Assembly (NCBI GenBank): GCA_030824495.1
Contig: JAVBXP010000041.1
Coordinates: 1 to 41,205 of the forward strand
Length of the DNA stretch: 41,205 bases
Direction: 5' to 3'
From: a bacterium
GTDB taxonomy: Bacteria; Pseudomonadota; Alphaproteobacteria; Caulobacterales; Caulobacteraceae
Shown here: piece after piece, positions 32,439-40,629 of the stretch
Layout of the letters: each line of letters opens with the position of its first letter
How positions within the stretch are numbered: position 1 is the stretch's first letter
Notes under the pieces: generated by a model
Told to the model about the DNA's origin: nothing
Databases searched by the model: none
Seen by the model: the letters and a program-made list of their open reading frames with translations, nothing else
Translations under genes and position numbers: made by a program

Positions 32439-32990
32439 CTATCGCCGCGACATCACCTCGCGCCGCAGGGCGGCCAGGGCCTCTGGGACGTCGTGGCGCA
32501 GGATCATCCGAGCGATGGGGGCTGGGACGGCGAAGGGGGCCGAGGCGCGGCTCTCATAGAGAACCTTGGTGCGGGTTCCGCCTGCCAGCGGGATCAGTCG
32601 CCACTCGCCTTCCAACACCTTCACCTCGCCGCCCGAACGCTTGAAGCGGATGTAGCGCGGACGATCATATTCTGATCGGAACACGCTGCGGACGGCCGGC
32701 AGCGGACCGGCGCGGCTGACGTGCTCGCGCACATCCCAGCGGCCCTGCGGATCGCGCTCCAGGATGCGGCAACTCTTCAGGCGCGCGACCATCTGCGGGG
32801 CGACGGCGCAGTCGATCAGGACTTCCCAGACCTGCTCCGGCGTCGCGTCAATCTCGACCGATCCCCGCATCAGGCCGGACGCGCCGTTGGGATCTGGCGT
32901 GATCTCGACATGAATGCCGCCAGCGTCCGGCGCGGCCCAGGCGGGCGGGCCGGCCAGCATCAGGACCGCGAGAAGGATCATCGCCCGCAT
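32439..32990 (-). CDS. Secreted SRPBCC (START/polyketide cyclase-like) domain protein
   Basis: A 183-residue precursor with a signal peptide to about residue 19 (MILLAVLMLAGPPAWA). The mature protein is an SRPBCC helix-grip domain: GSVEIDATPEQVWEVLIDCAVAPQMVARLKSCRIL is the usual N-terminal strand-helix pattern, then VREHVSRAGPLPAVRSVFRSEYDRPRYIRFKR and the long C-terminal helix IARMILRHDVPEALAALRREV. It presumably binds a lipid or other hydrophobic ligand in the periplasm; the ligand is unknown. ATG at 32990, with another at 32981. AGG 8 nt before the start lies partly in the hairpin at 32999-33026, so its translation may be reduced by that structure. It follows acs. Confidence 0.82.
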   Translation of the reverse strand: MRAMILLAVLMLAGPPAWAAPDAGGIHVEITPDPNGASGLMRGSVEIDATPEQVWEVLIDCAVAPQMVARLKSCRILERDPQGRWDVREHVSRAGPLPAVRSVFRSEYDRPRYIRFKRSGGEVKVLEGEWRLIPLAGGTRTKVLYESRASAPFAVPAPIARMILRHDVPEALAALRREVMSRR

Positions 32991-32998
32991 TGAACAGC

Positions 32999-33026
32999 CT
33001 CATGGCGGAGCTTCCTCCGCCATGAG
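32999..33026. terminator. 12-bp stem hairpin between acs and the SRPBCC gene
   Basis: A perfect 12-bp inverted repeat (32999-33010 and 33015-33026, CTCATGGCGGAG) with a 4-nt loop. It lies 8 bp past the acs stop. No U-tract follows on either strand. Its 3' arm on the minus-strand transcript overlaps the likely Shine-Dalgarno of the SRPBCC gene. Confidence 0.55.
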
Positions 33027-33034
33027 CTAACGCA

Positions 33035-34972
33035 TCAAGCGCCGTGGCGGTTCTTCACCAGATCATCGACCACCGAAGGATCGGCCAGGGTCGAGGTGTC
33101 CCCGAGATTGGCGAGATCGTTTTCGGCGATCTTGCGCAGGATGCGGCGCATGATCTTGCCCGAGCGGGTCTTGGGCAGGCCAGGCGCGAATTGAAGGACG
33201 TCTGGCGCCGCGAACGGGCCGATTTCGCGACGCACCCAGCCCTTGAGCTCGGCCATGAGGATGTCGGTCGGGACCACGTCGGCCTTGAGGGTCACGAAGC
33301 AGTAGACCCCTTGGCCCTTGATGTCGTGTGGGAAGCCGACGACCGCGGCCTCTGCGACGTTCTCGTTGCTGACCAGGGCGCTTTCGATCTCGGCGGTGCC
33401 CAGCCGGTGGCCCGAGACGTTGATGACGTCGTCGACTCGGCCAGTGATCCAGTAGTAGCCGTCCTCGTCACGGCGGCAGCCGTCGCCGGTGAAGTACTTG
33501 CCAGGATAGGTCGAGAAGTAGGTGTCGAAGAACCGCTGATGGTCGCCATAGACCGTGCGCATCTGACCTGGCCAGCTATCGGTGATGCAGAGGTTGCCGG
33601 ACGCCGCGCCGGTGAGCACCGCGCCCTCGGCCTCGACCAGTTGGAACTTCACGCCGGGCAGCGGCATGGCGCAGGAGCCCGGCTTGGCGGCGTGGGCGCC
33701 GGGCAGCGGCGAGGCCAGGCATGCGCCGGTCTCGGTCTGCCAATAGGTATCGACGATCGGGCAACGGCCCTCGCCCACCACCCGGTGGTACCAGAGCCAG
33801 GCCTCGGGATTGATCGGCTCGCCGACGGTGCCGAGCAGCCGCAGCGAGGTGCGCTTGGTCTTCTTCACCGGCTCGTCGCCGTCGCGCATCAGCGCCCGGA
33901 TCGCGGTGGGAGCGGTGTAGAAGATCTCGACCTTGTGCTTGTCGATCACCTCCCAGAAGCGGGAGTTGGTCGGATAGTTGGGCACGCCCTCGAACATCAC
34001 GGTCGTGGCGGCGTTGGCCAGCGGGCCGTAGACGACGTAGCTGTGGCCGGTCACCCAGCCCACGTCGGCCGTGCACCAGAAGACCTCGCCGGGGCGATAG
34101 TCGAACACCAGCTCATGGGTGTGCGCGGCCCAGGCCAAATAGCCGCCGGTGGTGTGCAGCACGCCCTTGGGCTTACCGGTCGAGCCGGAGGTGTAGAGGA
34201 TGAACAGCGGATCTTCGGCGTTCATCGGCTCCGGATCGCAGCTGTCGGACACGTCCTTCTTCAGGTCGCCGAAGAAGGCGTCGCGGCCTTCCGTCATAGG
34301 CACGTCGGCGCGGGTGCGGCGGATGACGATGACGTCGGTCACCCCCGGGCACGCGGCCAGAGCCTCATCCACGTTGCGCTTCAACGGCACGACCTTGCCG
34401 CCTCGCAGGCCTTCGTCGGCGGTGATGACGATCTTGGAGTCGCAGTCCTGGATGCGGCCGGCGATGGACTCGGGCGAGAAGCCCCCGAAGATCACCGAGT
34501 GAACCGCGCCGATCCGGGCGCAGGCCAGCATGGCGACGGCGGCCTGCGGAACCATCGGCAGGTAGATGGTGACGCGGTCGCCCTTCTGGACGCCCTTGGC
34601 CTTCAGGATGTTGGCCATGCGGCAGACTTCCGCATGCAGCTCGCGATAGGTGACCTTGGTCCACTGCTCGTCGTCAGCTTCCCAGATGATCGCCGTCTGA
34701 TCGCCGCGCGTGGCCAGGTGACGGTCCAGGCAGTTGACCGAAACGTTCAGGACGCCGTCGGCGTACCAGCGGATGCGGAAGTCATCCTTGTTGAACGAGA
34801 CGTCCTTGACCACGCTGAAGGGAGCGATCCAGTCCAGGCGTCCGGCGACCTTGGTCCAGTAGGCGTCCGGATTGGCCTCTACCTCGGCGACGGCGGCGGC
34901 ATAGCCCGCGGCGTCCATATGCGTACGTTCAGCCCAGGACTTTGGAACCGGAAACACTTCGCCGTCGCTCAC
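33035..34972 (-). CDS. acs: Acetyl-CoA synthetase (AMP-forming)
   Basis: A 645-residue acetate-activating enzyme that makes acetyl-CoA from acetate, ATP and CoA. The P-loop [10 protein letters not shown] and its preceding DPLFILY are present, with [50 protein letters not shown] (hinge and CoA region) and the C-terminal [17 protein letters not shown], which carries the lysine acetylated in regulated Acs enzymes. The N-terminus reads [19 protein letters not shown] from a GTG at 34972, preceded by GGGAG at 8 nt, and matches usual Acs beginnings. An ATG at 34987 would add five residues and lacks a good ribosome-binding site. It is divergent from the M28 peptidase gene across 167 bp. Confidence 0.97.
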   Translation of the reverse strand: MSDGEVFPVPKSWAERTHMDAAGYAAAVAEVEANPDAYWTKVAGRLDWIAPFSVVKDVSFNKDDFRIRWYADGVLNVSVNCLDRHLATRGDQTAIIWEADDEQWTKVTYRELHAEVCRMANILKAKGVQKGDRVTIYLPMVPQAAVAMLACARIGAVHSVIFGGFSPESIAGRIQDCDSKIVITADEGLRGGKVVPLKRNVDEALAACPGVTDVIVIRRTRADVPMTEGRDAFFGDLKKDVSDSCDPEPMNAEDPLFILYTSGSTGKPKGVLHTTGGYLAWAAHTHELVFDYRPGEVFWCTADVGWVTGHSYVVYGPLANAATTVMFEGVPNYPTNSRFWEVIDKHKVEIFYTAPTAIRALMRDGDEPVKKTKRTSLRLLGTVGEPINPEAWLWYHRVVGEGRCPIVDTYWQTETGACLASPLPGAHAAKPGSCAMPLPGVKFQLVEAEGAVLTGAASGNLCITDSWPGQMRTVYGDHQRFFDTYFSTYPGKYFTGDGCRRDEDGYYWITGRVDDVINVSGHRLGTAEIESALVSNENVAEAAVVGFPHDIKGQGVYCFVTLKADVVPTDILMAELKGWVRREIGPFAAPDVLQFAPGLPKTRSGKIMRRILRKIAENDLANLGDTSTLADPSVVDDLVKNRHGA

Positions 34973-35139
34973 GCTGCGCACTCCCATTTCACGCTTTTCG
35001 GGAGTTATGCGGGTTGGGGCGGTCGGCGCAACCGTCCAGCGCCGCGAACTTGCGTTTCACCCGCTGCGACGCCCGCGCGCCTTGTCGCAGCCGGCAGGAT
35101 CGGAGATGTGTGGCGGCTTGGCTGTTGGAGACCCGCCGC

Positions 35140-36717
35140 ATGCGTCCCGTCCTTGCTTTCGCGCTCGCCGCCCTGATCACATCGCCGGCGCTCGCCGCCG
35201 ACGCCGATGGGGCGAAGTGGTGGTCGCATGTCGAGACCCTGGCCGGGCCGCAGTTCGAGGGTCGCCTGACCGGCAGCCCCGGCTACGACAAGGCCGCCGC
35301 CTACGCAGCCGACCGTTTCAAGGCCTATGGCCTGCAGCCGGCAGGTACGGACGGCTATCTGCAGCCGATGAAGTTCACCGTTCAGCGCATCCTCGCCGAT
35401 CGCTCGAGCGCTGCCCTGGTGGTCGACGGACGGGTTGAGCCTCTGCAGGTCGGTCCCGACATTCTGCTTGGCTCGCGTCTGCCGCAGCCGGCGGCCATCG
35501 AGGCGCCGCTGGTCTTCATCGGCTATGGCCTACACCTCCCGGAGATCGGCTATGACGATTTCGCCGGCCAGGATCTGAAGGGCAAGATCGCGGTCTATGT
35601 GAACGGCGGGCCGTCCGACATCTCGGCGGCGCTTAAGTCTCACTCGCGCGGGTCCGAAACCTGGCGCGCGGCCCAGGCGGCTGGCGCGGTGGGCCTGATC
35701 GCCCTGCCGACCCCGAAATCGATGGACGTGCCTTGGGAACGGCAGATCGCCAATTCAAGTCAGCCCGGCATGTATCCGGCCGATCTGGCGCTGCGCGAAG
35801 TGAAGGGCGAGCGGTTCTCGGCCAGCTTCAATCCGGCCCAGGCTGAAAAGCTGTTCGCGCGTTCGGGCCACAGCTTCGCCGAGGTGCTGGCCCTGGCCGA
35901 CGCCTCCAAGCCGATCAAGGGCTTCGACCTGAAGATCGGCCTGAAGGCCCAGGTCGCCGCCGACGTCACGGAGGTCGCCTCGTCCAATGTCGTGGCGAAA
36001 CTGCCGGGGACCGATCCGAAGTTGAAGGCCGAGCACGTGGTGATCACCGCCCACCTCGATCACCTGGGGCTCAACACCACGGGCAAGGGCGCGCCCTACT
36101 ATGCCGGGGCTATGGACAACGCCTCAGGGGTCGCCTCGGTGCTGGAGATCGCCCGGACGCTCAGCGAGTCCAAGGCCAAGCCGAAGCGCTCGATCCTGTT
36201 CGTGCTGGTGACGGGCGAGGAAAAGGGCCTGCTGGGTTCGAAGTATTTCGCCGAGCGGCCCAGTGTTCCGGCCAGCTCGGTGGTGGGCAACCTGAACATG
36301 GACATGGCCTTGCCGCTTTGGCCGCTGAAGTCCGTGATCGTCCTTGGCGTCGACGAGAGCACGCTGGGCGACGCCGCTCGCGCCGCGGCCGCGGCCCAAG
36401 GCCTGGAGGTGGTCGCCGACCCCTATCCGGACCGCAACTCGTTCATTCGCTCAGACCAGTACAGCTTCATTCGGGCGGGGGTCCCCGCCCTGGCCTTCAA
36501 GTTCGGCTTCAAGGCCGGCACGCCGGAGGCCCAGATCGAAAAGACCTGGCGCGCCGAGCGCTATCACGGCCTGGCCGACGACCTGACCCAGCCGGTGGAG
36601 CGCGCCGACGCGGTGAAGTTCAACGCCTATATGGCGCAGGTCGCCCTGCAGGCCGCCGACGCGCCCGAGCGTCCGACCTGGAAGGACGAGAGCTTCTTCA
36701 AGCGGTTCGCGAAGTAG
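35140..36717 (+). CDS. Secreted M28 zinc aminopeptidase with PA domain
   Basis: A 525-residue precursor with a signal peptide to about residue 20 (RPVLAFALAALITSPALAA). Residues about 120-250 form a PA-like insert (LVFIGYGLHLPEIGYDDFAGQDLKGKIAVYVNGG...AAGAVGLIAL). The M28 catalytic domain follows: His305 and Asp307 in VVITAHLDHLG, Asp326 in GAMDNASGV, Glu360/Glu361 in TGEEKGLLGS, Asp388 in NLNMDM and a final YHGLADD histidine, so both zinc ions should bind. It likely removes N-terminal residues from peptides in the periplasm. TTGGAG lies 10 nt before the ATG. The frame is open back to 34942 but overlaps acs. Confidence 0.92.
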   Translation: MRPVLAFALAALITSPALAADADGAKWWSHVETLAGPQFEGRLTGSPGYDKAAAYAADRFKAYGLQPAGTDGYLQPMKFTVQRILADRSSAALVVDGRVEPLQVGPDILLGSRLPQPAAIEAPLVFIGYGLHLPEIGYDDFAGQDLKGKIAVYVNGGPSDISAALKSHSRGSETWRAAQAAGAVGLIALPTPKSMDVPWERQIANSSQPGMYPADLALREVKGERFSASFNPAQAEKLFARSGHSFAEVLALADASKPIKGFDLKIGLKAQVAADVTEVASSNVVAKLPGTDPKLKAEHVVITAHLDHLGLNTTGKGAPYYAGAMDNASGVASVLEIARTLSESKAKPKRSILFVLVTGEEKGLLGSKYFAERPSVPASSVVGNLNMDMALPLWPLKSVIVLGVDESTLGDAARAAAAAQGLEVVADPYPDRNSFIRSDQYSFIRAGVPALAFKFGFKAGTPEAQIEKTWRAERYHGLADDLTQPVERADAVKFNAYMAQVALQAADAPERPTWKDESFFKRFAK

Positions 36718-36750
36718 AGGGCGAGCTGGAACGCTTGTCCTTCTTCTGTT

Positions 36751-36858
36751 TCGTCATCCCCGGGCTCTTGTCCCGGGGATCCATACACGCGGACCGGCCA
36801 GGTAAGCCGTCGACCTCGGAGGCTATGGATGGCCGGCTCAAGAGGCCGGCCATGACGA
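36751..36858. repeat. 108-bp compound palindromic repeat
   Basis: The element begins TCGTCAT and ends ATGACGA. It contains two internal hairpins of the same design: ATCCCCGGG/CCCGGGGAT (36756-36764, 36772-36780) and ATGGCCGGC/GCCGGCCAT (36829-36837, 36845-36853), each with a CTCTTG-type loop, and an inner pair ATCCATA/TATGGAT. It could fold as a cruciform-like double stem. The ends resemble the repeat at 10244-10364. It lies 33 bp past the M28 peptidase stop, in the 331-bp gap before the creatininase-family gene. The rest of the gap (36859-37048) shows no clear feature. Confidence 0.75.
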
Positions 36859-37048
36859 GTAGATTGGGGAGGAAGAGCCCTCTCCGTCCGCCCACCGATG
36901 GAAGGAAATCGGACCTGTGCGAAGTAGGGGACGACATTGCTCAACCGCAGCGCCATCTAGAGGCCTCCTTCGCGCGGTTGGATTATCGGCCCGGGCGAAC
37001 GGTAGGATGCCTGAACCTCGGACGCACTGTGCTGGATTAGGAAATTAG

Positions 37049-37804
37049 ATGCTGCTCCACCTCTCCACCTGGCAAGAAGTCGAAGCCTATCTGGGACGCT
37101 CCAAGACGGTGGTCGTGCCGATCGGCTCCAACGAGCAGCACGGTCCTACCGGCCTGCTGGGCACCGACTGGCTCTGCCCGGAGATCATCGCCCACGAGGC
37201 GCAGAAGACCTCCGATCTGCTGATCGCCCCGACCTTCAATATCGGCATGGCGCAGCACCACCTGGGCTTCCCCGGTACGATCTCGCTGCGCCCGACTACG
37301 TTCATCGCCGCGATCGGCGACTGGTGCCGGTCGCTGGCCGGGCATGGGTTCGAGAAGATCTATTTCTTGAACGGCCACGGCGGCAATGTCGCCACCATCG
37401 AGGCGGCGTTCTCGGAGCTCTACGCCGAGGCCAGCTTTGGCAAGACCGAGCGCGGCTTTGCCTGCAAGCTCAAGAACTGGTGGGAGCTGCGCGGCGTCAA
37501 CGCGCTGGCGCATCGGCAATTCCCGGTCGGCCACGGCAGCCATGCGACGCCGTCGGAGATCGCCGTCACCCAATGGGCCTATCCGGACGCCATCAAGACC
37601 GCCAACTATGCGCCTCAGATCGCGCCCACCGGCCCGATCCGCGAGGCGCTCGATTTCCGCGCCCGCTATCCTGACGGCCGCATGGGGTCCGATCCCGCCC
37701 TGGCCACGCCTGAAAAGGGCGGCGAGCTGGTGGCGCTGGCCGCCGAGGGCCTGATCGCCGACGTGGCAGATTTCTCGGCCGAGGCGTTCCCAGCGCGGGG
37801 TTAG
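37049..37804 (+). CDS. Creatininase-family metal-dependent hydrolase
   Basis: A 251-residue protein of the creatininase/MftE family. Metal-ligand motifs are complete: VPIGSNEQHGPTG with Glu29 and His31, GTDW with Asp40, FLNGHGGN with His110, and HGSHATPSEI with Glu170. The family includes creatinine amidohydrolase, the mycofactocin peptidase MftE and enzymes of riboflavin-like pathways, so hydrolysis of an amide or cyclic amide is expected, but there is no mycofactocin cluster here and the substrate is unknown. AGGAAA precedes the ATG. It converges on the Rieske gene with only 2 bp between stops. Confidence 0.9.
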   Translation: MLLHLSTWQEVEAYLGRSKTVVVPIGSNEQHGPTGLLGTDWLCPEIIAHEAQKTSDLLIAPTFNIGMAQHHLGFPGTISLRPTTFIAAIGDWCRSLAGHGFEKIYFLNGHGGNVATIEAAFSELYAEASFGKTERGFACKLKNWWELRGVNALAHRQFPVGHGSHATPSEIAVTQWAYPDAIKTANYAPQIAPTGPIREALDFRARYPDGRMGSDPALATPEKGGELVALAAEGLIADVADFSAEAFPARG

Positions 37805-37806
37805 AC

Positions 37807-38175
37807 CTAGGCGGTGATGATCTGGCCGTTCACGACGGTGATCGGCCAGGGCGTCAGGCGCTCGTCGGCGCAGGGGCCGGCGATGCAGACACCGTCCAGC
37901 GGACGGAACAGCGCCGCGTGGCCGCCGCAAAGGATCAAGTCGCCCTCGCGGGTCAGGTAGCGGTCGTCCCAGGCCGCCAGCGGCCAGCCGGCGTGCGGGC
38001 AGGAGTCCACATAGCCGCGGATCTCCTCGCCCATCCGCACGACGAAGCCGGCGAACATCTTGCTGTCTGCGCGGAACCGAAAGCCCTTCGATCCGGGATC
38101 GGCCAGGTCGGCGACCGCGCAGAGCGCGACACCGACCGGCGGCCTGGCCGGATTGTCTGAGGCCTCGCGCGTCAA
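37807..38175 (-). CDS. Rieske [2Fe-2S] domain protein
   Basis: A 122-residue single-domain Rieske protein. Cluster ligands are Cys59 and His61 in SCPHAGWPL, and Cys83 and His86 in LCGGHAALFRPLDG. It also has cysteines at 97 and 102 (GVCIAGPCADERL), and VVNGQIITA closes the fold. No membrane segment or transit signal is present, so it is likely a soluble ferredoxin-type carrier or oxygenase accessory protein. I chose the TTG at 38175, which overlaps the YciI stop as TTGA; an upstream reading to 38520 only overlaps YciI. It is the last gene of tsaD-gpsA-YciI-Rieske. Confidence 0.87.
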   Translation of the reverse strand: MTREASDNPARPPVGVALCAVADLADPGSKGFRFRADSKMFAGFVVRMGEEIRGYVDSCPHAGWPLAAWDDRYLTREGDLILCGGHAALFRPLDGVCIAGPCADERLTPWPITVVNGQIITA

Positions 38176-38459
38176 CCCAGCTTTCCGAGCGTCGGGCGGA
38201 AGGCGCTGATATGGACCCGCTCGAACAGGCCGGCCTGGTTGTAGGGGTCGCTGGCCGCGAAGGCCTCGGCCTCGGCGAGGGTTTCCATCTCCACCATGAT
38301 GATCGACCCGGCCATGTCGCCGCCCTCGTTCAACATCGGGCCGCCCAGCCGCAGTTGCTCGCGGAACCCGCCAACATAGGCCAGGTGGGCCTCGCGGGTG
38401 GCCATGCGCAGCTCCAGGGAGTTCGGCTTGTCGACGCAGTGGATGGCGAAGAGGGTCAA
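38172..38459 (-). CDS. YciI family protein
   Basis: A 95-residue YCII-domain protein: MTLFAIHCVDKPNSLELRMATREAHLAYV at the start, LGGPMLNEGGDMAGSIIMVEMETLAEAEAFAASDPYNQAGLFERVHISAF at the end. The FAIHCVDKPNSLELR, DGDxxGS-type (EGGDMAGS) and DPY segments are diagnostic. The family has a ferredoxin-like fold with conserved His and Asp; no general function is established. It lies 11 bp after gpsA and overlaps the Rieske gene by 4 bases. Confidence 0.9.
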   Translation of the reverse strand: MTLFAIHCVDKPNSLELRMATREAHLAYVGGFREQLRLGGPMLNEGGDMAGSIIMVEMETLAEAEAFAASDPYNQAGLFERVHISAFRPTLGKLG

Positions 38460-38470
38460 GGCGGCGGTCC

Positions 38471-39460
38471 TTATCGTTCGGTGGTGATGGGGCGGGCGAG
38501 CAGGGCGGCGATGGCCTCATCGACCTGCATCTCGCCGGCCAGGATGGCGGCGACGGCGGCGCATATCGGCGTTTCGATGCCGAGCTTGCCGGCCAGCGCC
38601 AGAACGGCGGGCGCCGAGGCGACGCCTTCGGCGACCGAGACCTTGCCGGCCAGGGCCTGTTCCAGGGTCTGTCCGCCGCCCATCGCCAGGCCGACGCTCA
38701 TGTTACGTGATTGCGGGCTGGAGCAGGTGAGCACCAGGTCGCCGAGCCCGCAAAGACCGGCGACGGTCTCGGCCTCGCCGCCCAGCGCCACGGCCACGCG
38801 GGTCATCTCGGCGAAGCCACGGGTGATCACCGCGGCATGAGCGCTGCGTCCCAGGCCTCTGCCCTCGACCACGCCGCAGGCGATGGCCAGGACGTTCTTC
38901 ATCGAGCCGCCGATCTCGGCGCCGATCATGTCTGTGGCCAGATAGGGGCGGAAGGTCGGCAGGCTGAGCGCGGCGGCCAGATGGAAGCCCAGCTCTTCGT
39001 CGGGGCAGGCCAAGGTGACGGCGGTGGGCAGACCCCGGGCGACGTCGATGGCGAAGCTCGGCCCCGACAGCACGGCGGGCGAGGCCTGGGGCAGGCCCTC
39101 GTTCAGCACCTCGGTCATCAGCTTGAGCGAGCCCTGCTCGACGCCCTTGGAGCAGAGGACCATCGGCACGCCGGCGCGGGCGTGGGGCCGGAAGGCGTCA
39201 AGGCTGGAGCGCAGATGCTGGGCCGGGCTGACGTTCAGGACCAGATCGGCGGCGGCGAGGTCGGCGAGGTCGCCTGTCGCCCTGACGGGGGCGTCGAACA
39301 CCACGCCGGGCAGGAAGGTCTTGTTCTCGCGCGTCTCGTTTATGGCGCTCACCACCTCGGGCTCGCGGGCATAGAGCGTGGTGGCCAGGCCCGCGCGGGC
39401 GCAAACCAGGGCCAGGGCGGTGCCCCAGGCCCCGCCGCCGATAACGCCAGCAGTCTTCAT
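38471..39460 (-). CDS. gpsA: Glycerol-3-phosphate dehydrogenase [NAD(P)+]
   Basis: A 329-residue enzyme that reduces dihydroxyacetone phosphate to sn-glycerol 3-phosphate for phospholipid synthesis. The Rossmann motif [12 protein letters not shown] is at 6-17, followed by the family blocks [56 protein letters not shown], the catalytic-lysine segment [21 protein letters not shown] and [18 protein letters not shown]. The ATG overlaps the tsaD stop as ATGA, so it is translationally coupled to tsaD. Length matches the family. Confidence 0.96.
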   Translation of the reverse strand: MKTAGVIGGGAWGTALALVCARAGLATTLYAREPEVVSAINETRENKTFLPGVVFDAPVRATGDLADLAAADLVLNVSPAQHLRSSLDAFRPHARAGVPMVLCSKGVEQGSLKLMTEVLNEGLPQASPAVLSGPSFAIDVARGLPTAVTLACPDEELGFHLAAALSLPTFRPYLATDMIGAEIGGSMKNVLAIACGVVEGRGLGRSAHAAVITRGFAEMTRVAVALGGEAETVAGLCGLGDLVLTCSSPQSRNMSVGLAMGGGQTLEQALAGKVSVAEGVASAPAVLALAGKLGIETPICAAVAAILAGEMQVDEAIAALLARPITTER

Positions 39461-40548
39461 GCCTTGGCTCCTTTACGGCCGGGAACGTGGGTCGGGTTGG
39501 CCAGGGCGGCGGCCTCGTCCAGCGGCCAGCGCGGCCGGGCCGGCGCGTCGAGCCGGTCGCTCATGCCCAGGGCCAGTCGCTCTGCGCCGGCCAAGGCGAT
39601 CATGGCGGCGTTGTCGGTGCAATAGGCGAGCGGCGGGGCGTCGAACGAGAAACCACGCGCAGTCGCGGTGTCTTGCAGCTTGGCGCGCACGGCCTTGTTG
39701 GCCGCGACGCCCCCGGCGACCACGAAACGCAGCGGCGCGCTTTGGTGCTCGTGAGCATAGGCGACCATGGCCTTGTCGGTGCGATCGGACAGTTGGCGGG
39801 CGATGGCGACCTGGACTGCCGCCGCGAGGTTCTTGCGCTCGGCGTCGGTGGTCACTGTCGCGGCCATGCGGGCGGCGGCTGTCTTCAGGCCCGAGAACGA
39901 GAAGTCGAACCCATCGCGGCCCAAGAGGGCGCGAGGCAGGACATATCCGGTGGGATCGCCGCCCTCGGCCAGTTTCTCCAGGGCCGGGCCGCCGGGATAG
40001 GGCAGGCCCATGCTCTTGGCGATCTTGTCGAAAGCTTCGCCCGCCGCGTCGTCGATGGTCGAGCCGAGGCGGCGGCAGGCGCCCACGCCCTCGACGGCGA
40101 GGATCTGGCAGTGGCCGCCGGACACCAGCAGCAGCAGGAAGGGATAGGGGATGTCAGCGGCCAGCCGCGCGGAGACGGCGTGGCCTTCCAGGTGGTTCAC
40201 CGCCACCAACGGCAGGCCGCGCGCCAGGGCGACGGCCTTGCCGAACGACAGGCCCACCATCACCCCGCCGACCAGGCCGGGTCCGGCGGTGGCCGCGACC
40301 CCGGTAAGGTCGCCATAGCCGACGCCAGCCGTGGCGAGCGCCTCGGCGACAATTGAGTCGATGGTCTCGACATGGGCGCGGGCGGCGATTTCGGGCACGA
40401 CGCCGCCATAGGGCGCGTGGGCCGCGATCTGCGTGCCGACGATGGAGGACAGCACCTCGACCGCGCCGGAAGCATCCAGGCGCACGACCGCCGCGGCGGT
40501 CTCATCGCAGCTGGTTTCAAGGCCCAGGACGGTCAGCGGCTCGATCAC
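39457..40548 (-). CDS. tsaD: tRNA N6-adenosine threonylcarbamoyltransferase
   Basis: A 363-residue Kae1/Qri7/TsaD ATPase that, with TsaB and TsaE, adds threonylcarbamoyl to A37 of ANN-decoding tRNAs. It begins [22 protein letters not shown]; the iron-binding HxxxH is at 119-123 (NHLEGHA), [13 protein letters not shown] follows, then [29 protein letters not shown] and [17 protein letters not shown]. The GTG at 40548 is preceded by GGGAG and gives the family length; the frame is open beyond it into hemC on the other strand. First gene of the tsaD-gpsA-YciI-Rieske group. Confidence 0.96.
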   Translation of the reverse strand: MIEPLTVLGLETSCDETAAAVVRLDASGAVEVLSSIVGTQIAAHAPYGGVVPEIAARAHVETIDSIVAEALATAGVGYGDLTGVAATAGPGLVGGVMVGLSFGKAVALARGLPLVAVNHLEGHAVSARLAADIPYPFLLLLVSGGHCQILAVEGVGACRRLGSTIDDAAGEAFDKIAKSMGLPYPGGPALEKLAEGGDPTGYVLPRALLGRDGFDFSFSGLKTAAARMAATVTTDAERKNLAAAVQVAIARQLSDRTDKAMVAYAHEHQSAPLRFVVAGGVAANKAVRAKLQDTATARGFSFDAPPLAYCTDNAAMIALAGAERLALGMSDRLDAPARPRWPLDEAAALANPTHVPGRKGAKA

Positions 40549-40574
40549 TCGGTCTCCCGGTGGTTGCGACTTGC

Positions 40575-40598
40575 GGTCCCGTCCTATAGGCCGGGACC
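40575..40598. promoter_or_regulatory. 24-bp near-perfect dyad in the tsaD/hemC divergent promoter gap
   Basis: GGTCCCG (40575-40581) and CGGGACC (40592-40598) flank CCTATAGG (40583-40590); 11 of 12 positions of the halves are symmetric. CCTATAGG contains a TATAGG -10 candidate on each strand, so one site could serve both genes in opposite directions, or be an operator shared by both. The whole divergent gap is 81 bp. Confidence 0.5.
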
Positions 40599-40629
40599 TC
40601 CTTTGAAACGCCGAGGTAGACCGCGCGTC

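Noticed and set aside
33044..35176. Long plus-strand open frame of 710 residues opposite acs
   Set aside because: It is antisense to a well-conserved acs gene and shows the low-complexity composition of mirror frames in GC-rich DNA.
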